Assembly (NCBI RefSeq): GCF_002607735.1
Contig: NZ_NBVR01000044.1
Span: 35,105-99,104, forward strand
DNA: 64,000 nt
Reading direction: 5' to 3'
Source of the DNA: Proteus alimentorum
GTDB taxonomy: Bacteria > Pseudomonadota > Gammaproteobacteria > Enterobacterales > Enterobacteriaceae
Below are positions 9,771 through 18,564 of this stretch, one piece after another; the stretch's first letter is position 1, and each line of letters opens with the position of its first letter. Under the pieces are notes generated by a model, which searched no databases, was not told the DNA's origin, and saw only the letters and a program-made list of their open reading frames with translations. Position numbers and translations under genes: made by a program.

Positions 9771-10595
9771 ATGCAATTTTCAAAAATGCATGGTCTTGGC
9801 AACGACTTTATGGTGGTCGATGCTGTGACTCAAAATGTTTATTTTTCACCAGAATTAATATGTCGATTAGCGAATCGTCATACTGGTGTTGGATTTGATC
9901 AATTATTGGTGGTTGAAGCACCTTATGATCCTGAACTCGATTTCCATTATCGTATTTTTAATGCGGATGGAAGTGAGGTTGCGCAGTGTGGTAATGGTGC
10001 TCGTTGCTTTGCTCGATTTGTGAGATTAAAAGGTCTTACAAACAAAAGAGAGATAAAAGTCAGTACGCAGTCTGGCAGAATGACCTTGCATGTTATGGAT
10101 AATGATGATGTATGCGTCAATATGGGCGAGCCTGAATTTGAACCTCAAAAAGTCCCTTTCCGTGCACAAAAGGCAGAAAAGACCTATATTATCAGAGCAA
10201 TGGAACGTACTGTATTATGCGGTGTTGTTTCAATGGGAAATCCTCATTGCGTTATTCAGGTTGAAGATATTAAAACAGCAGAAGTTGAGTTGTTAGGGCC
10301 TGTGTTAGAGCAGCATGAACGTTTTCCTGAACGTGCTAATATTGGTTTTATGCAAATCGTAGATAGAAGTAACCTTCATTTGCGGGTATTTGAACGTGGT
10401 GCAGGTGAAACAAATGCCTGTGGTAGCGGGGCTTGTGCGGCTGTCGCAATTGGTATTTCACAAGGCTTACTAGATAAGCGAGTGAAAGTCACCTTACCGG
10501 GTGGATCATTACTCATTGAATGGAAAGGAGAGGGTAACTCTCTTTATATGACTGGGCCTGCGACACATATTTATGATGGGATCATTCAGCTATAA
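9771..10595 (+). CDS. dapF: Diaminopimelate epimerase
   Basis: A 274-residue cytoplasmic enzyme that converts LL- to meso-diaminopimelate for peptidoglycan and lysine. The two catalytic cysteines are visible in [11 protein letters not shown] (first lobe, about residue 73) and [13 protein letters not shown] (second lobe, about residue 217). The N-terminal [15 protein letters not shown] and the length are exactly those of the family. It heads dapF-yigA-xerC-yigB, whose genes are tightly packed or overlapping. Confidence 0.98.
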   Translation: MQFSKMHGLGNDFMVVDAVTQNVYFSPELICRLANRHTGVGFDQLLVVEAPYDPELDFHYRIFNADGSEVAQCGNGARCFARFVRLKGLTNKREIKVSTQSGRMTLHVMDNDDVCVNMGEPEFEPQKVPFRAQKAEKTYIIRAMERTVLCGVVSMGNPHCVIQVEDIKTAEVELLGPVLEQHERFPERANIGFMQIVDRSNLHLRVFERGAGETNACGSGACAAVAIGISQGLLDKRVKVTLPGGSLLIEWKGEGNSLYMTGPATHIYDGIIQL

Positions 10596-10620
10596 TATTA
10601 TTTTTTGAGAGGCTATCTGT

Positions 10621-11331
10621 ATGACGGATAAAAATGAGCAGTTCTGTTGCCCTGAAACCAACGAACTTAATGATCAACAAGTGATCCGTTACCTCAGGGA
10701 ACATCCTGGTTTTTTTATCCGTAATGCAAGCTATATTGAGCAAATGCAAGTTCCTCATCCCGTCAGAGGAACCGTTTCTTTAGTTGAATGGATAATGTCG
10801 CGTCAACGTAACCGCATTCATTATCTTGAAGAAGATATGCGTTTGTTGATAGAACAAGCCTCTGAAAATGAAGCTCTATTTAGCCAACTCTTGTTATTAA
10901 TTTCTGAACTATCCAGCAGTGCTTCTCTTCACGAAATGCTAGAACGCTTAAACCTTTGGGCTAAGGGATTAGGGCTTTATTCAGTTCAATTACGCCTATT
11001 TACCGATCGCTGGCAATTACAGCCACCTTTAGATGCACAAGATCTCCCATTATCTCGCCAAGCATTTGAACATTTCCGTATTCAACGTATGGGCGATGAT
11101 AATCACTATTTAGGGACATTAAATGGGCAAGAGATCATGTTATTGATGCCTAATGTACGACGTTCTGGTTCTGTTGCGCTTTCATTGTTAGGACATTATG
11201 GTGATTTGGGCGTGATTATTTTTAATAGCCGAGATAACCAACATTTTCAGGAAGGGATGGGAACAGTCATGCTGGATAAGCTCGCCCATATTTTACCCGA
11301 ATTGTTACTTCGTTGGATTGCAAGGCAATGA
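10621..11331 (+). CDS. yigA: YigA, DUF484 GAF-like protein
   Basis: A 236-residue cytoplasmic protein of the DUF484 family, always found between dapF and xerC in enterobacteria; function unknown. It has a helical N-terminus with the LREHPGFF motif, a short coiled coil (about residues 60-85) and a GAF-like domain to the end. Its TGA stop overlaps the xerC ATG by 4 bases, indicating translational coupling. Confidence 0.93.
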   Translation: MTDKNEQFCCPETNELNDQQVIRYLREHPGFFIRNASYIEQMQVPHPVRGTVSLVEWIMSRQRNRIHYLEEDMRLLIEQASENEALFSQLLLLISELSSSASLHEMLERLNLWAKGLGLYSVQLRLFTDRWQLQPPLDAQDLPLSRQAFEHFRIQRMGDDNHYLGTLNGQEIMLLMPNVRRSGSVALSLLGHYGDLGVIIFNSRDNQHFQEGMGTVMLDKLAHILPELLLRWIARQ

Positions 11332-12251
11332 ATCAATCAATAGATATTCCAGAAACACTCTCCACCGTTATCGAGCAATTCCTGCGTTACATCCAAGTTG
11401 AACGCCGATTAAGCCCTGTCACAGTAGAAAATTATCATCGCCAACTGACCGCATTAGCACAAATGATGGTGGCGATGAAAATCACACAATGGATATCACT
11501 TGAAAGCCAACATGTACGCATGTTATTAGCGAAAAGTCATCGAAGTGGATTACAACCGACCAGCCTTGCTTTGCGCTTTTCGGCGTTACGTAGCTTTCTT
11601 GATTGGCAAGTGACACAAGGAATGTTAGAGGTTAATCCCGCAAAAGGCATTCGCACCCCTAAATCTGGTCGTCACCTTCCTAAAAATATGGATGTCGATG
11701 AAGTGAGCCAATTGATGAATATCGACTTAAAAGATCCTCTTTCTGTGAGAGATAGAACCATGCTGGAAGTGATGTATGGTGCAGGATTACGCCTATCAGA
11801 ATTGACTAACTTAAACATGAGCGATATCGACATGAATGAAGGTGAGGTTCGTGTCTTAGGTAAAGGAAGTAAAGAACGAAAAGTACCATTGGGAAGAAAA
11901 GCACTAGAGTGGCTACAAAATTGGTTTCCGATGCGAGAGCTCTATGCGCCTGAGGATAAAGCTGTCTTTATCTCAACACAAAGCGGCAAGCGTTTATCCG
12001 TGCGCAGTGTACAAAAACGGTTTGAACTTTGGGGTGTTAAACAAGGACTAAGTAGCCATGTGAACCCTCATAAATTACGCCACTCGTTTGCCACACATTT
12101 ACTGGAATCCAGTGGTGATTTACGTGCTGTACAAGAGTTATTAGGGCACGCTAATTTATCGACTACACAAGTTTATACACATTTAGATTTTCAGCATTTA
12201 GCGAAAGTCTATGATGCTGCTCATCCGAGAGCTAAGAGAGAAAAATCATAA
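11328..12251 (+). CDS. xerC: Tyrosine recombinase XerC
   Basis: Acts with XerD at dif to resolve chromosome dimers at division. The N-terminal SAM-like core-binding domain (about 10-100) is followed by the catalytic domain with the R...HxxR...H...Y set: [12 protein letters not shown] (Arg), [12 protein letters not shown]-type block seen here as [35 protein letters not shown] (His and nucleophile Tyr). I chose ATG 11328, which overlaps the yigA stop; a TTG 15 bases earlier would add five residues. The result, 307 residues, is slightly longer than the 298 of E. coli at the N-terminus. Confidence 0.97.
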   Translation: MNQSIDIPETLSTVIEQFLRYIQVERRLSPVTVENYHRQLTALAQMMVAMKITQWISLESQHVRMLLAKSHRSGLQPTSLALRFSALRSFLDWQVTQGMLEVNPAKGIRTPKSGRHLPKNMDVDEVSQLMNIDLKDPLSVRDRTMLEVMYGAGLRLSELTNLNMSDIDMNEGEVRVLGKGSKERKVPLGRKALEWLQNWFPMRELYAPEDKAVFISTQSGKRLSVRSVQKRFELWGVKQGLSSHVNPHKLRHSFATHLLESSGDLRAVQELLGHANLSTTQVYTHLDFQHLAKVYDAAHPRAKREKS

Positions 12252-12967
12252 TGCGCTTTTACAGAACTCTGACGCCAATTGCAGCGATGACTTTTGATTT
12301 AGATGACACGCTGTATGACAATGTGCCAGTGATGGACAGAACTGAAAAAGAGACGCTGGATTTTATTCGTCAATATGATCTGCGTTTTAATCATTTCACA
12401 GAAAAAGATGTGAATGCCTATAAAAAGCCACTTATAGAAGATAATCCTGATATTTTTCATGATATTACTCAATGGCGTTGGCTTGCAGCTAGAAATATGT
12501 TGTTAGATTATGGTTACAGTGAGGCCAAAGCACAGCAAGGTGCTGATGAAATTATGACTAACTTTGCTTATTGGCGTAGCCGCATTAATGTGCCTAAAAA
12601 TACCCATCAGGTTTTGACCGAATTGGCACAGAAAATCCCATTAATTGCGATTACAAATGGTAATGCAAACCCATTAAGTTGTGGCTTAGGGCAGTATTTT
12701 TCACATATTTTAAAAGCTGGCCCTGATGGTCGTTCTAAGCCTTATCCTGATATGTTTGATAAAGCCGCTTCACTGTTAAATCTTCCACATGAAAAAATCC
12801 TACATGTGGGTGATCACCTGATAACAGATGTTGAGGGGGCCGTTAATAGTGGATTACAAGCATGCTGGATTAACCTTGATAACCGTAGTTTATTTGAAGA
12901 AGGTGAAACCAGAGTAATGCCACATATTGAAATTACAGATCTAAGCAAACTGATAGAATTAATTTAA
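12251..12967 (+). CDS. yigB: HAD phosphatase YigB
   Basis: A 238-residue cytoplasmic HAD-superfamily phosphatase. The family dephosphorylates FMN and 5-amino-6-(5-phosphoribitylamino)uracil, the latter a step in riboflavin synthesis. Motif I is MTFDLDDTLYDN (nucleophile Asp, residue 17), motif II AITNGN, motif III the Lys in GRSKPYPDMF, and motif IV HVGDHLITDVEGA. The start ATG shares its A with the xerC TAA stop, so it is the last member of dapF-yigA-xerC-yigB. Confidence 0.95.
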   Translation: MRFYRTLTPIAAMTFDLDDTLYDNVPVMDRTEKETLDFIRQYDLRFNHFTEKDVNAYKKPLIEDNPDIFHDITQWRWLAARNMLLDYGYSEAKAQQGADEIMTNFAYWRSRINVPKNTHQVLTELAQKIPLIAITNGNANPLSCGLGQYFSHILKAGPDGRSKPYPDMFDKAASLLNLPHEKILHVGDHLITDVEGAVNSGLQACWINLDNRSLFEEGETRVMPHIEITDLSKLIELI

Positions 12968-13067
12968 TGTGATATTCGATAAGAATGGCACAGATAAACG
13001 CGGTTAAAAAAGGCTTTATTTTGCATAGCGCGTGAATTCCTGTTAGTTTGTTGCTTACTCTCTATTT

Positions 13068-13083
13068 CTGTATATATCCACAG
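13068..13083 (+). promoter_or_regulatory. LexA (SOS) box of uvrD
   Basis: CTGTATATATCCACAG fits the LexA consensus CTGT-N8-ACAG with a near-perfect AT-alternating core. It ends 28 bases before the uvrD start. E. coli uvrD has an SOS box at the equivalent place, so LexA repression and DNA-damage induction are expected. Confidence 0.92.
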
Positions 13084-13111
13084 TATTTTCTTCACTAAAT
13101 GATTGGTAATT

Positions 13112-15268
13112 ATGGACGTCTCATATCTGCTAGAAGGCCTTAACGATAAACAGCGCGAAGCTGTAGCCGCACCTCGTATTAATATGTTGGTGTTAGCTGG
13201 CGCAGGTAGTGGTAAAACACGGGTTCTGGTACATCGTATCGCTTGGTTATTATCTGTTGAACAAGCTTCTCCTTTTTCGATTATGGCTGTGACGTTTACC
13301 AATAAAGCCGCTGCAGAGATGCGCCATCGTATTGAAGACTTAATTGGCACAAGCCAAGGTGGCATGTGGATTGGCACATTCCATAGCCTTGCTCATCGTT
13401 TATTACGCGCACACTATCTTGATGCAAATTTGCCACAAGACTTCCAAATTATTGACAGTGATGATCAATATCGCCTTATTCGTCGTATTGTTAAGTCAAT
13501 GGATCTTGATGATAAACAATGGCCTGCACGTCAAGGTATGTGGTATATCAACGGCAAAAAAGATGAAGGTTTACGACCACAACATATTCAAACTTATGGT
13601 AATCCTGTTGAAACAACATGGTTGAAAGTGTATCAGGCATATCAAGAAGCGTGCGATCGCGCGGGGCTGGTGGACTTCGCTGAGCTTTTATTACGTGCTC
13701 ACGAACTTTGGCTTAATAAACCTCAAATATTGGAGCATTACCAAAATCGCTTTACCAATATCTTGGTTGATGAATTTCAAGATACTAACCGCATTCAATA
13801 TGCATGGATAAGAATGTTGGCGGGTCAAACAGGTAAAGTGATGATTGTAGGTGATGACGATCAATCTATTTATGGCTGGCGTGGTGCGCAAGTTGAGAAT
13901 ATTCAAAATTTCTTAAATGAGTTTCCTGGCGCAGAGACTATCCGATTAGAGCAAAATTATCGTTCTACCAGCAATATTCTAAAAGCCGCGAATGCACTCA
14001 TTGCTAATAATAGTGACAGATTAGGTAAAAACCTGTGGACTGAAGGGGCTGAAGGTGAGCCTATTTCGCTGTATTGTGCTTTTAATGATCTGGATGAAGC
14101 ACGTTATGTCGTAGGTCGAATTAAGCGCTGGCAAGAAGAAGGTGGTGCGTTAACAGACTGTGCCATTCTTTATCGTAGCAATGCCCAATCTCGTATAATG
14201 GAAGAGGCATTATTACAAGCAGCGATGCCATATCGTATCTATGGCGGTCAGCGTTTCTTCGAGCGCCAAGAGATCAAAGATGCACTCTCTTATATGCGAT
14301 TAACGGCTAATCGCCATGATGATGCTTCTTTTGAACGCGTTGTGAATACCCCAACACGGGGCATTGGTGATAGAACATTAGATATTGTTCGCCAAGTCGC
14401 CAGAGATAACCAAATTACCTTATGGGAAAGTGCATTACAGGTTATTGAACATAAAATGCTTGCAGGACGTGCAACGGCTGCAATTCAACGATTCTTAGAA
14501 CTGATTGAAACACTCGCCTCTGAAACGGCAGATATGCCATTACATGTGCAAACAGACCGAATTATTCGTGATTCAGGCTTAAAAGCGATGTATGAGCAAG
14601 AAAAAGGTGAAAAAGCACAAGCTCGTATTGAAAACTTAGAAGAGCTGGTTACTGCGACTCGTCAATTTAGCTATCAAGATGAAGACGAAGATTTAATGCC
14701 ACTGCAAGCATTTCTTTCACATGCTGCATTGGAATCAGGCGAAAGCCAAGCTGATGCCTATCAAGATGCCGTGCAGTTAATGACACTTCACTCGGCTAAA
14801 GGGCTCGAATTTTCACAAGTCTTTATTGTGGGGGTAGAAGAAGGCATGTTCCCAAGCCAAATGTCGCTAGATGAAGGTGGGCGTTTGGAAGAAGAGCGTC
14901 GCTTGGCTTATGTCGGTGTCACGCGAGCGATGAAAAAGTTAACACTCACTTACGCTGAAAATCGCCGTTTATACGGCAAAGAAGTGAGCCATCGTCCTTC
15001 TCGTTTTATTGGTGAATTACCTAAAGAGTGTGTTGAAGAAGTCCGTTTACGCGCGACAGTTTCACGCCCTGTTAATCATAGCCGTTTAGGGACGCCGATT
15101 ATCAGCAATGATACGGGTTATTCGCTTGGCCAACGTGTGAAGCACCCCAAATTTGGTGATGGTACCATTATCAATATTGAAGGTAGTGGTGAACATTGCC
15201 GATTACAAATCGCCTTTAATGGTGAAGGTATTAAATGGCTAGTGGCAGCGTTTGCGCGACTGGAATAA
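13112..15268 (+). CDS. uvrD: DNA helicase II, UvrD
   Basis: A superfamily 1A 3'-5' helicase for nucleotide-excision repair (removing the UvrB-bound oligomer) and MutL-dependent mismatch repair. Walker A is LAGAGSGKTRVLVHR (about residues 27-41); the Walker B/DExx block is ILVDEFQDTN, followed by VGDDDQSIYGWRGA and, near the C-terminus, VQLMTLHSAKGLEF and RRLAYVGVTRA. The C-terminal Tudor-like tail (KFGDGTI...GIKWLVAAFARLE) is present. Start ATG 13112 gives MDVSYLLEGLNDKQREAVAA as in E. coli; a TTG three codons earlier is less likely. Length 718, against 720. Confidence 0.98.
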   Translation: MDVSYLLEGLNDKQREAVAAPRINMLVLAGAGSGKTRVLVHRIAWLLSVEQASPFSIMAVTFTNKAAAEMRHRIEDLIGTSQGGMWIGTFHSLAHRLLRAHYLDANLPQDFQIIDSDDQYRLIRRIVKSMDLDDKQWPARQGMWYINGKKDEGLRPQHIQTYGNPVETTWLKVYQAYQEACDRAGLVDFAELLLRAHELWLNKPQILEHYQNRFTNILVDEFQDTNRIQYAWIRMLAGQTGKVMIVGDDDQSIYGWRGAQVENIQNFLNEFPGAETIRLEQNYRSTSNILKAANALIANNSDRLGKNLWTEGAEGEPISLYCAFNDLDEARYVVGRIKRWQEEGGALTDCAILYRSNAQSRIMEEALLQAAMPYRIYGGQRFFERQEIKDALSYMRLTANRHDDASFERVVNTPTRGIGDRTLDIVRQVARDNQITLWESALQVIEHKMLAGRATAAIQRFLELIETLASETADMPLHVQTDRIIRDSGLKAMYEQEKGEKAQARIENLEELVTATRQFSYQDEDEDLMPLQAFLSHAALESGESQADAYQDAVQLMTLHSAKGLEFSQVFIVGVEEGMFPSQMSLDEGGRLEEERRLAYVGVTRAMKKLTLTYAENRRLYGKEVSHRPSRFIGELPKECVEEVRLRATVSRPVNHSRLGTPIISNDTGYSLGQRVKHPKFGDGTIINIEGSGEHCRLQIAFNGEGIKWLVAAFARLE

Positions 15269-15301
15269 GCCTTGATGAGAGTGAATTAGCATTACCCCAA
15301 T

Positions 15302-15367
15302 ATAAAAACACCCTAACTTATTTGATCGATAAACGGGGGTCAGTTCATAAATAAGGGTGTTTTTTTA
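15302..15367 (+). terminator. Rho-independent terminator after uvrD
   Basis: Long hairpin with arms AAAAACACCCTAACTTATTT and AAATAAGGGTGTTTTTTT; the lower stem AACACCCT/AGGGTGTT is perfect and ends in a T run. Confidence 0.85.
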
Positions 15368-15430
15368 AGGGCGGTGCAAGTTGATTGATTAATAATCTCG
15401 TTATCTATTCTTACTCAACGAGATTAATTG

Positions 15431-15826
15431 ATGAAACTCTCTAGTGTATTCTTTCATACCTACTCTTTTGTTGCACCTTGCACGCGAACTTTTCCTGCCT
15501 CTTTTTCTAGTAATGAATTATCGGTCGAAAATACGGAGGAAGTCCTGTGTGATACTTATCATCCCAGCGAGCCTATCCATGAATTTGAAGAAGATTTGTA
15601 TTGTAAGTTATTGAGACACCAGCGTGATTTTGTTCCTCGTGTCAATCTCTATTACAGTGTCTTGATTAACCATATTCAATTGGTTAATAACGCAATATCA
15701 ACCTTATTTAGGTGCTCACATCGCTATGTAGAGGAGATATCAAAGGGTGCGTATTCATTAAAGAAGAATAAGAAAGAAAAATGCTCTTCCGCTTTTACAC
15801 AAATCAGCAATTTAGCGGAAGAGTGA
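15431..15826 (+). CDS. Hypothetical protein, 131 residues, at the usual place of corA
   Basis: I do not recognise this protein. It starts MKLSSVFFHTYSFVAP, which could be a poor membrane or signal segment, then has an acidic middle (EFEEDLYCKLL) and a basic tail (SLKKNKKEKC) with five to six cysteines spread along it. No good ribosome site precedes ATG 15431. The last 14 codons coincide with the hairpin that terminates rarD on the other strand. In E. coli the neighbour of uvrD here is corA. The ORF may be a lineage-specific gene or a chance frame. Confidence 0.5.
   Translation: MKLSSVFFHTYSFVAPCTRTFPASFSSNELSVENTEEVLCDTYHPSEPIHEFEEDLYCKLLRHQRDFVPRVNLYYSVLINHIQLVNNAISTLFRCSHRYVEEISKGAYSLKKNKKEKCSSAFTQISNLAEE
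15770..15823 (-). terminator. Rho-independent terminator of rarD
   Basis: Read on the minus strand just after the rarD stop: CTCTTCCGCT (15814-15823), a 20-base loop, AGCGGAAGAG (15784-15793), then a CATTTTTC T-rich run. The ten-base stem is perfect. It lies inside the 3' end of the convergent hypothetical ORF. Confidence 0.8.
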
Positions 15827-15837
15827 GTCTTAGAGGG

Positions 15838-16731
15838 TTAGCTACGTCTTAAGCGGCGTTGTGTATAAAGCGCATCAAGCGTAAAGAGGATCAGTGCAAC
15901 CCAAATAAAGCCGAAGGTGACGAGTCGTTCTGCATCAATTTGTTCGCCATATACCATTGTGGCAAGAATAAACATCAAGGTTGGGCCAATATATTGGAAA
16001 AAGCCCAAGGTTGATAAACGCAGATGATGCGCAGCTTCTGTAAAGAGCAGTAGTGGCACAGTTGTAATAATACCGGCAGCAATTAACAAGGTATTTAATG
16101 ACCAGCTATTCTCAAGCATATTGCTAGTCGGCGAATGTGTGAAAAATAAGATATAAACTAATGCAACAGGGAATAGCCATAATGTTTCTACCAGCATGCC
16201 TGTTTGCGCATCGACACCCAATTTTTTACGCAGTAAGCCATAAAGACCAAAAGTCACCGCGAGGCTTAATCCAATCACAGGTACTGAACCAAAGTGCCAA
16301 AGTTGAATGAATACTCCCGTAAAGGCTAAACCTACCGCGACCCATTGCATACGGCGGAAGCGCTCACTCAAGAAAAGCATACCAAAGAGTACGTTAACCA
16401 GTGGATTAATAAAGTAACCAAGGCTGGCTTCTAGCATATAGCCGTGGTTAACCGCCCATATATAGGTAAGCCAGTTAGTTGCGATAATGACGGCAGTCAG
16501 TGCTAAAAGAAGAATTTTTTTAGGTTGACGTATTAATTGGCGCAAATAAGGCCAATGACGACTAATCGTCATTAAAATTAACATAAAAAAGAACGACCAT
16601 AAAATACGGTGCGTTAAGATCTCTTCTGCGGGCACTTCTTGAATACTTTTAAAATAGACAGGGGCAATACCCCAGATCAAATAGGCGCCTAAGGCACATA
16701 AAACGCCTTTCATCGTGTTTTTCTGGCTCAT
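15838..16731 (-). CDS. rarD: RarD, EamA/DMT-superfamily membrane transporter
   Basis: A 297-residue inner-membrane protein of the drug/metabolite transporter superfamily with ten predicted membrane segments in two EamA repeats. It closely follows E. coli RarD, with the motifs GVLCALGAYLIWGIAPVYFK, MLEASLGYFINPLVNVLFG and RLSTLGFFQYIGPTLMF. The E. coli protein is annotated as a chloramphenicol-sensitivity protein; its substrate is unknown. Order uvrD-(corA)-rarD-yigI-pldA-recQ is as in E. coli except for the missing corA. Confidence 0.95.
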   Translation of the reverse strand: MSQKNTMKGVLCALGAYLIWGIAPVYFKSIQEVPAEEILTHRILWSFFFMLILMTISRHWPYLRQLIRQPKKILLLALTAVIIATNWLTYIWAVNHGYMLEASLGYFINPLVNVLFGMLFLSERFRRMQWVAVGLAFTGVFIQLWHFGSVPVIGLSLAVTFGLYGLLRKKLGVDAQTGMLVETLWLFPVALVYILFFTHSPTSNMLENSWSLNTLLIAAGIITTVPLLLFTEAAHHLRLSTLGFFQYIGPTLMFILATMVYGEQIDAERLVTFGFIWVALILFTLDALYTQRRLRRS

Positions 16732-16876
16732 GCTATCTCTGGAATTGATGGAAAGGAAAAGTGTGACGGGGTTATCATACCCAATGACATTATCTAATGT
16801 GTCATTAGGTATGTATTTTTACAAGTAATTAATACTAATCTAAGCATCATCGCGCACAATGAATTCTAACAAAGGC

Positions 16877-17344
16877 TTAACCTACGATGTAGGTTGCTGT
16901 CCCACTCGCAATATGAACTTGTTTTTCATTATGTAATTCAACACGAGCAACAGACACTTTATTACCACTGCGTAAAATATGGCTACTTGCAGTAAAACAT
17001 TCTCCACGTCCCGGTCTTAAATAATCAACTCGTAAGTCGATAGTGCCCATATTAGCGAGTTTCTGTTCAAGTTGCTCTTGGGATATGGGAGCCAAACGTG
17101 TTAATGCGTTACCGACACAAACTAACCCCGCACTAACATCAAGCACAGAAGCAATGAGCCCACCATGTAAGATACGTTGAGCGATATTACCAACAAGTTT
17201 ATCTTGATACCGAAATTGAATTTCCGCGTAGTCTTGTTCAAAGCGAACTAGCTCTAGGCCGATTAATTGATTAAAGGGCATTTTATAAACAAAAACATGA
17301 CCAATAAGTGTTTGAGCCTCTTCTAATGTTAACTGTTTTTCCAT
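16877..17344 (-). CDS. yigI: YigI, hotdog-fold thioesterase
   Basis: A 155-residue hotdog-fold protein of the PaaI/YigI thioesterase family, thought to hydrolyse medium- or long-chain acyl-CoA. The motif [19 protein letters not shown] holds the family HGG and the helix Asp, and [16 protein letters not shown] follows. I chose ATG 17344 ([11 protein letters not shown]) because an AGGGG lies 8 bases upstream and length then equals E. coli YigI; the in-frame upstream start would add seven residues. It is divergent from pldA. Confidence 0.93.
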   Translation of the reverse strand: MEKQLTLEEAQTLIGHVFVYKMPFNQLIGLELVRFEQDYAEIQFRYQDKLVGNIAQRILHGGLIASVLDVSAGLVCVGNALTRLAPISQEQLEQKLANMGTIDLRVDYLRPGRGECFTASSHILRSGNKVSVARVELHNEKQVHIASGTATYIVG

Positions 17345-17577
17345 TTTTAGAACCCCTGATATCACGTTATTAAGTTAATACTATGTTAATAATACATGAC
17401 GAAATCGTAATTGCACATTCGTGCTATAAATATAATGGTGTGAAAATATACGAGATTTAATGGCAATTACGTGTAAAATATGGGCACTAAAGTGTAATAA
17501 AGCACATATATAAGAACTAATTCTAAAGTAAGTACTAACTTTTTATATTATTCAATAATGAGACAGGATAATTAACT

Positions 17578-18450
17578 ATGCGTTACATCCGTTCTTTACT
17601 CGCGGTGGCTTTATTCTATCCAGCATGGGGATTTACATCCGAAATACAAGCATCATCTCCTGCACCGCTTGTTCAGGGCAGTATTATTTCTGGTTTATTA
17701 CAAGAATACGATTCACCTTTTGTTCTTTATCCTTATGAATCCAATTATATTATTTATACGAAAACCTCTGATATGAATAAAGAGGCTATTCAAAGTTATG
17801 ATTGGGGTAATAAGGCTAAAAAAGATGAGGTGAAATTTCAGCTTAGTTTGGCCTTTCCTTTATGGCGTGGTATTGCGGGTGAAAACTCTGTTTTAGCGGC
17901 ATCTTATACTCAACGCTCTTGGTGGCAATTAAGCAATAAGAAAGAATCTGCTCCTTTTCGTGAGACAAACTATGAACCGCAACTTTTTCTAGGTTGGGCA
18001 ACAGACTATAAATTTGCTGGTTGGACACTTCGTGAGATAGAAACGGGTTTTAATCATGAATCGAATGGCCGTTCTGATCCTACCTCTCGTAGTTGGAACC
18101 GTGCTTATGCGCGTTTTATGGTGCAAAAAGGCAATTTACAGCTTGATCTAAAACCTTGGTATCGCTTTAATGAAAGTGCACAACGTGATGATAATCCAGA
18201 GATTAATCGCTATATGGGGTATTATCGCTTAAAAGCAGGTTACCGATTAGGCGAAAGTGTGATCACGGCAACTGGGCGTTATAATTGGAACAGCGGTTAT
18301 GGGGCAGCTGAATTAGGCTGGAGCTACCCAATTACTAAGCATGTACGCTTTTATACCCAAGTATTTAGTGGTTATGGTGAATCAATGATTGATTATAACT
18401 TTCGTCAGACTCGGGTCGGTGTTGGTGTGATGCTTAATGATATGCTGTAA
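17578..18450 (+). CDS. pldA: Outer-membrane phospholipase A
   Basis: A 290-residue precursor with a signal peptide of about 20 residues and a 12-stranded beta barrel. It hydrolyses phospholipids that have flipped to the outer leaflet, is calcium-dependent and works as a dimer. The catalytic residues lie in FNHESNGRSDPTSRSWNR: His160, Ser162 and Asn174, matching His142, Ser144 and Asn156 of the mature E. coli enzyme. The C-terminal strand ends in a hydrophobic residue as expected for BAM substrates. It sits upstream of recQ, as in E. coli. Confidence 0.97.
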   Translation: MRYIRSLLAVALFYPAWGFTSEIQASSPAPLVQGSIISGLLQEYDSPFVLYPYESNYIIYTKTSDMNKEAIQSYDWGNKAKKDEVKFQLSLAFPLWRGIAGENSVLAASYTQRSWWQLSNKKESAPFRETNYEPQLFLGWATDYKFAGWTLREIETGFNHESNGRSDPTSRSWNRAYARFMVQKGNLQLDLKPWYRFNESAQRDDNPEINRYMGYYRLKAGYRLGESVITATGRYNWNSGYGAAELGWSYPITKHVRFYTQVFSGYGESMIDYNFRQTRVGVGVMLNDML

Positions 18451-18564
18451 TTTTCCCCGTTCTGGGTTAGCATAGCGCTATAAATGATGATGGCACCTTC
18501 ATATTGGTGCCTTTTCTTTTACTCCTCATCATAGTTTTTATCAGCAGCTTTTCAGAGGAACGGT

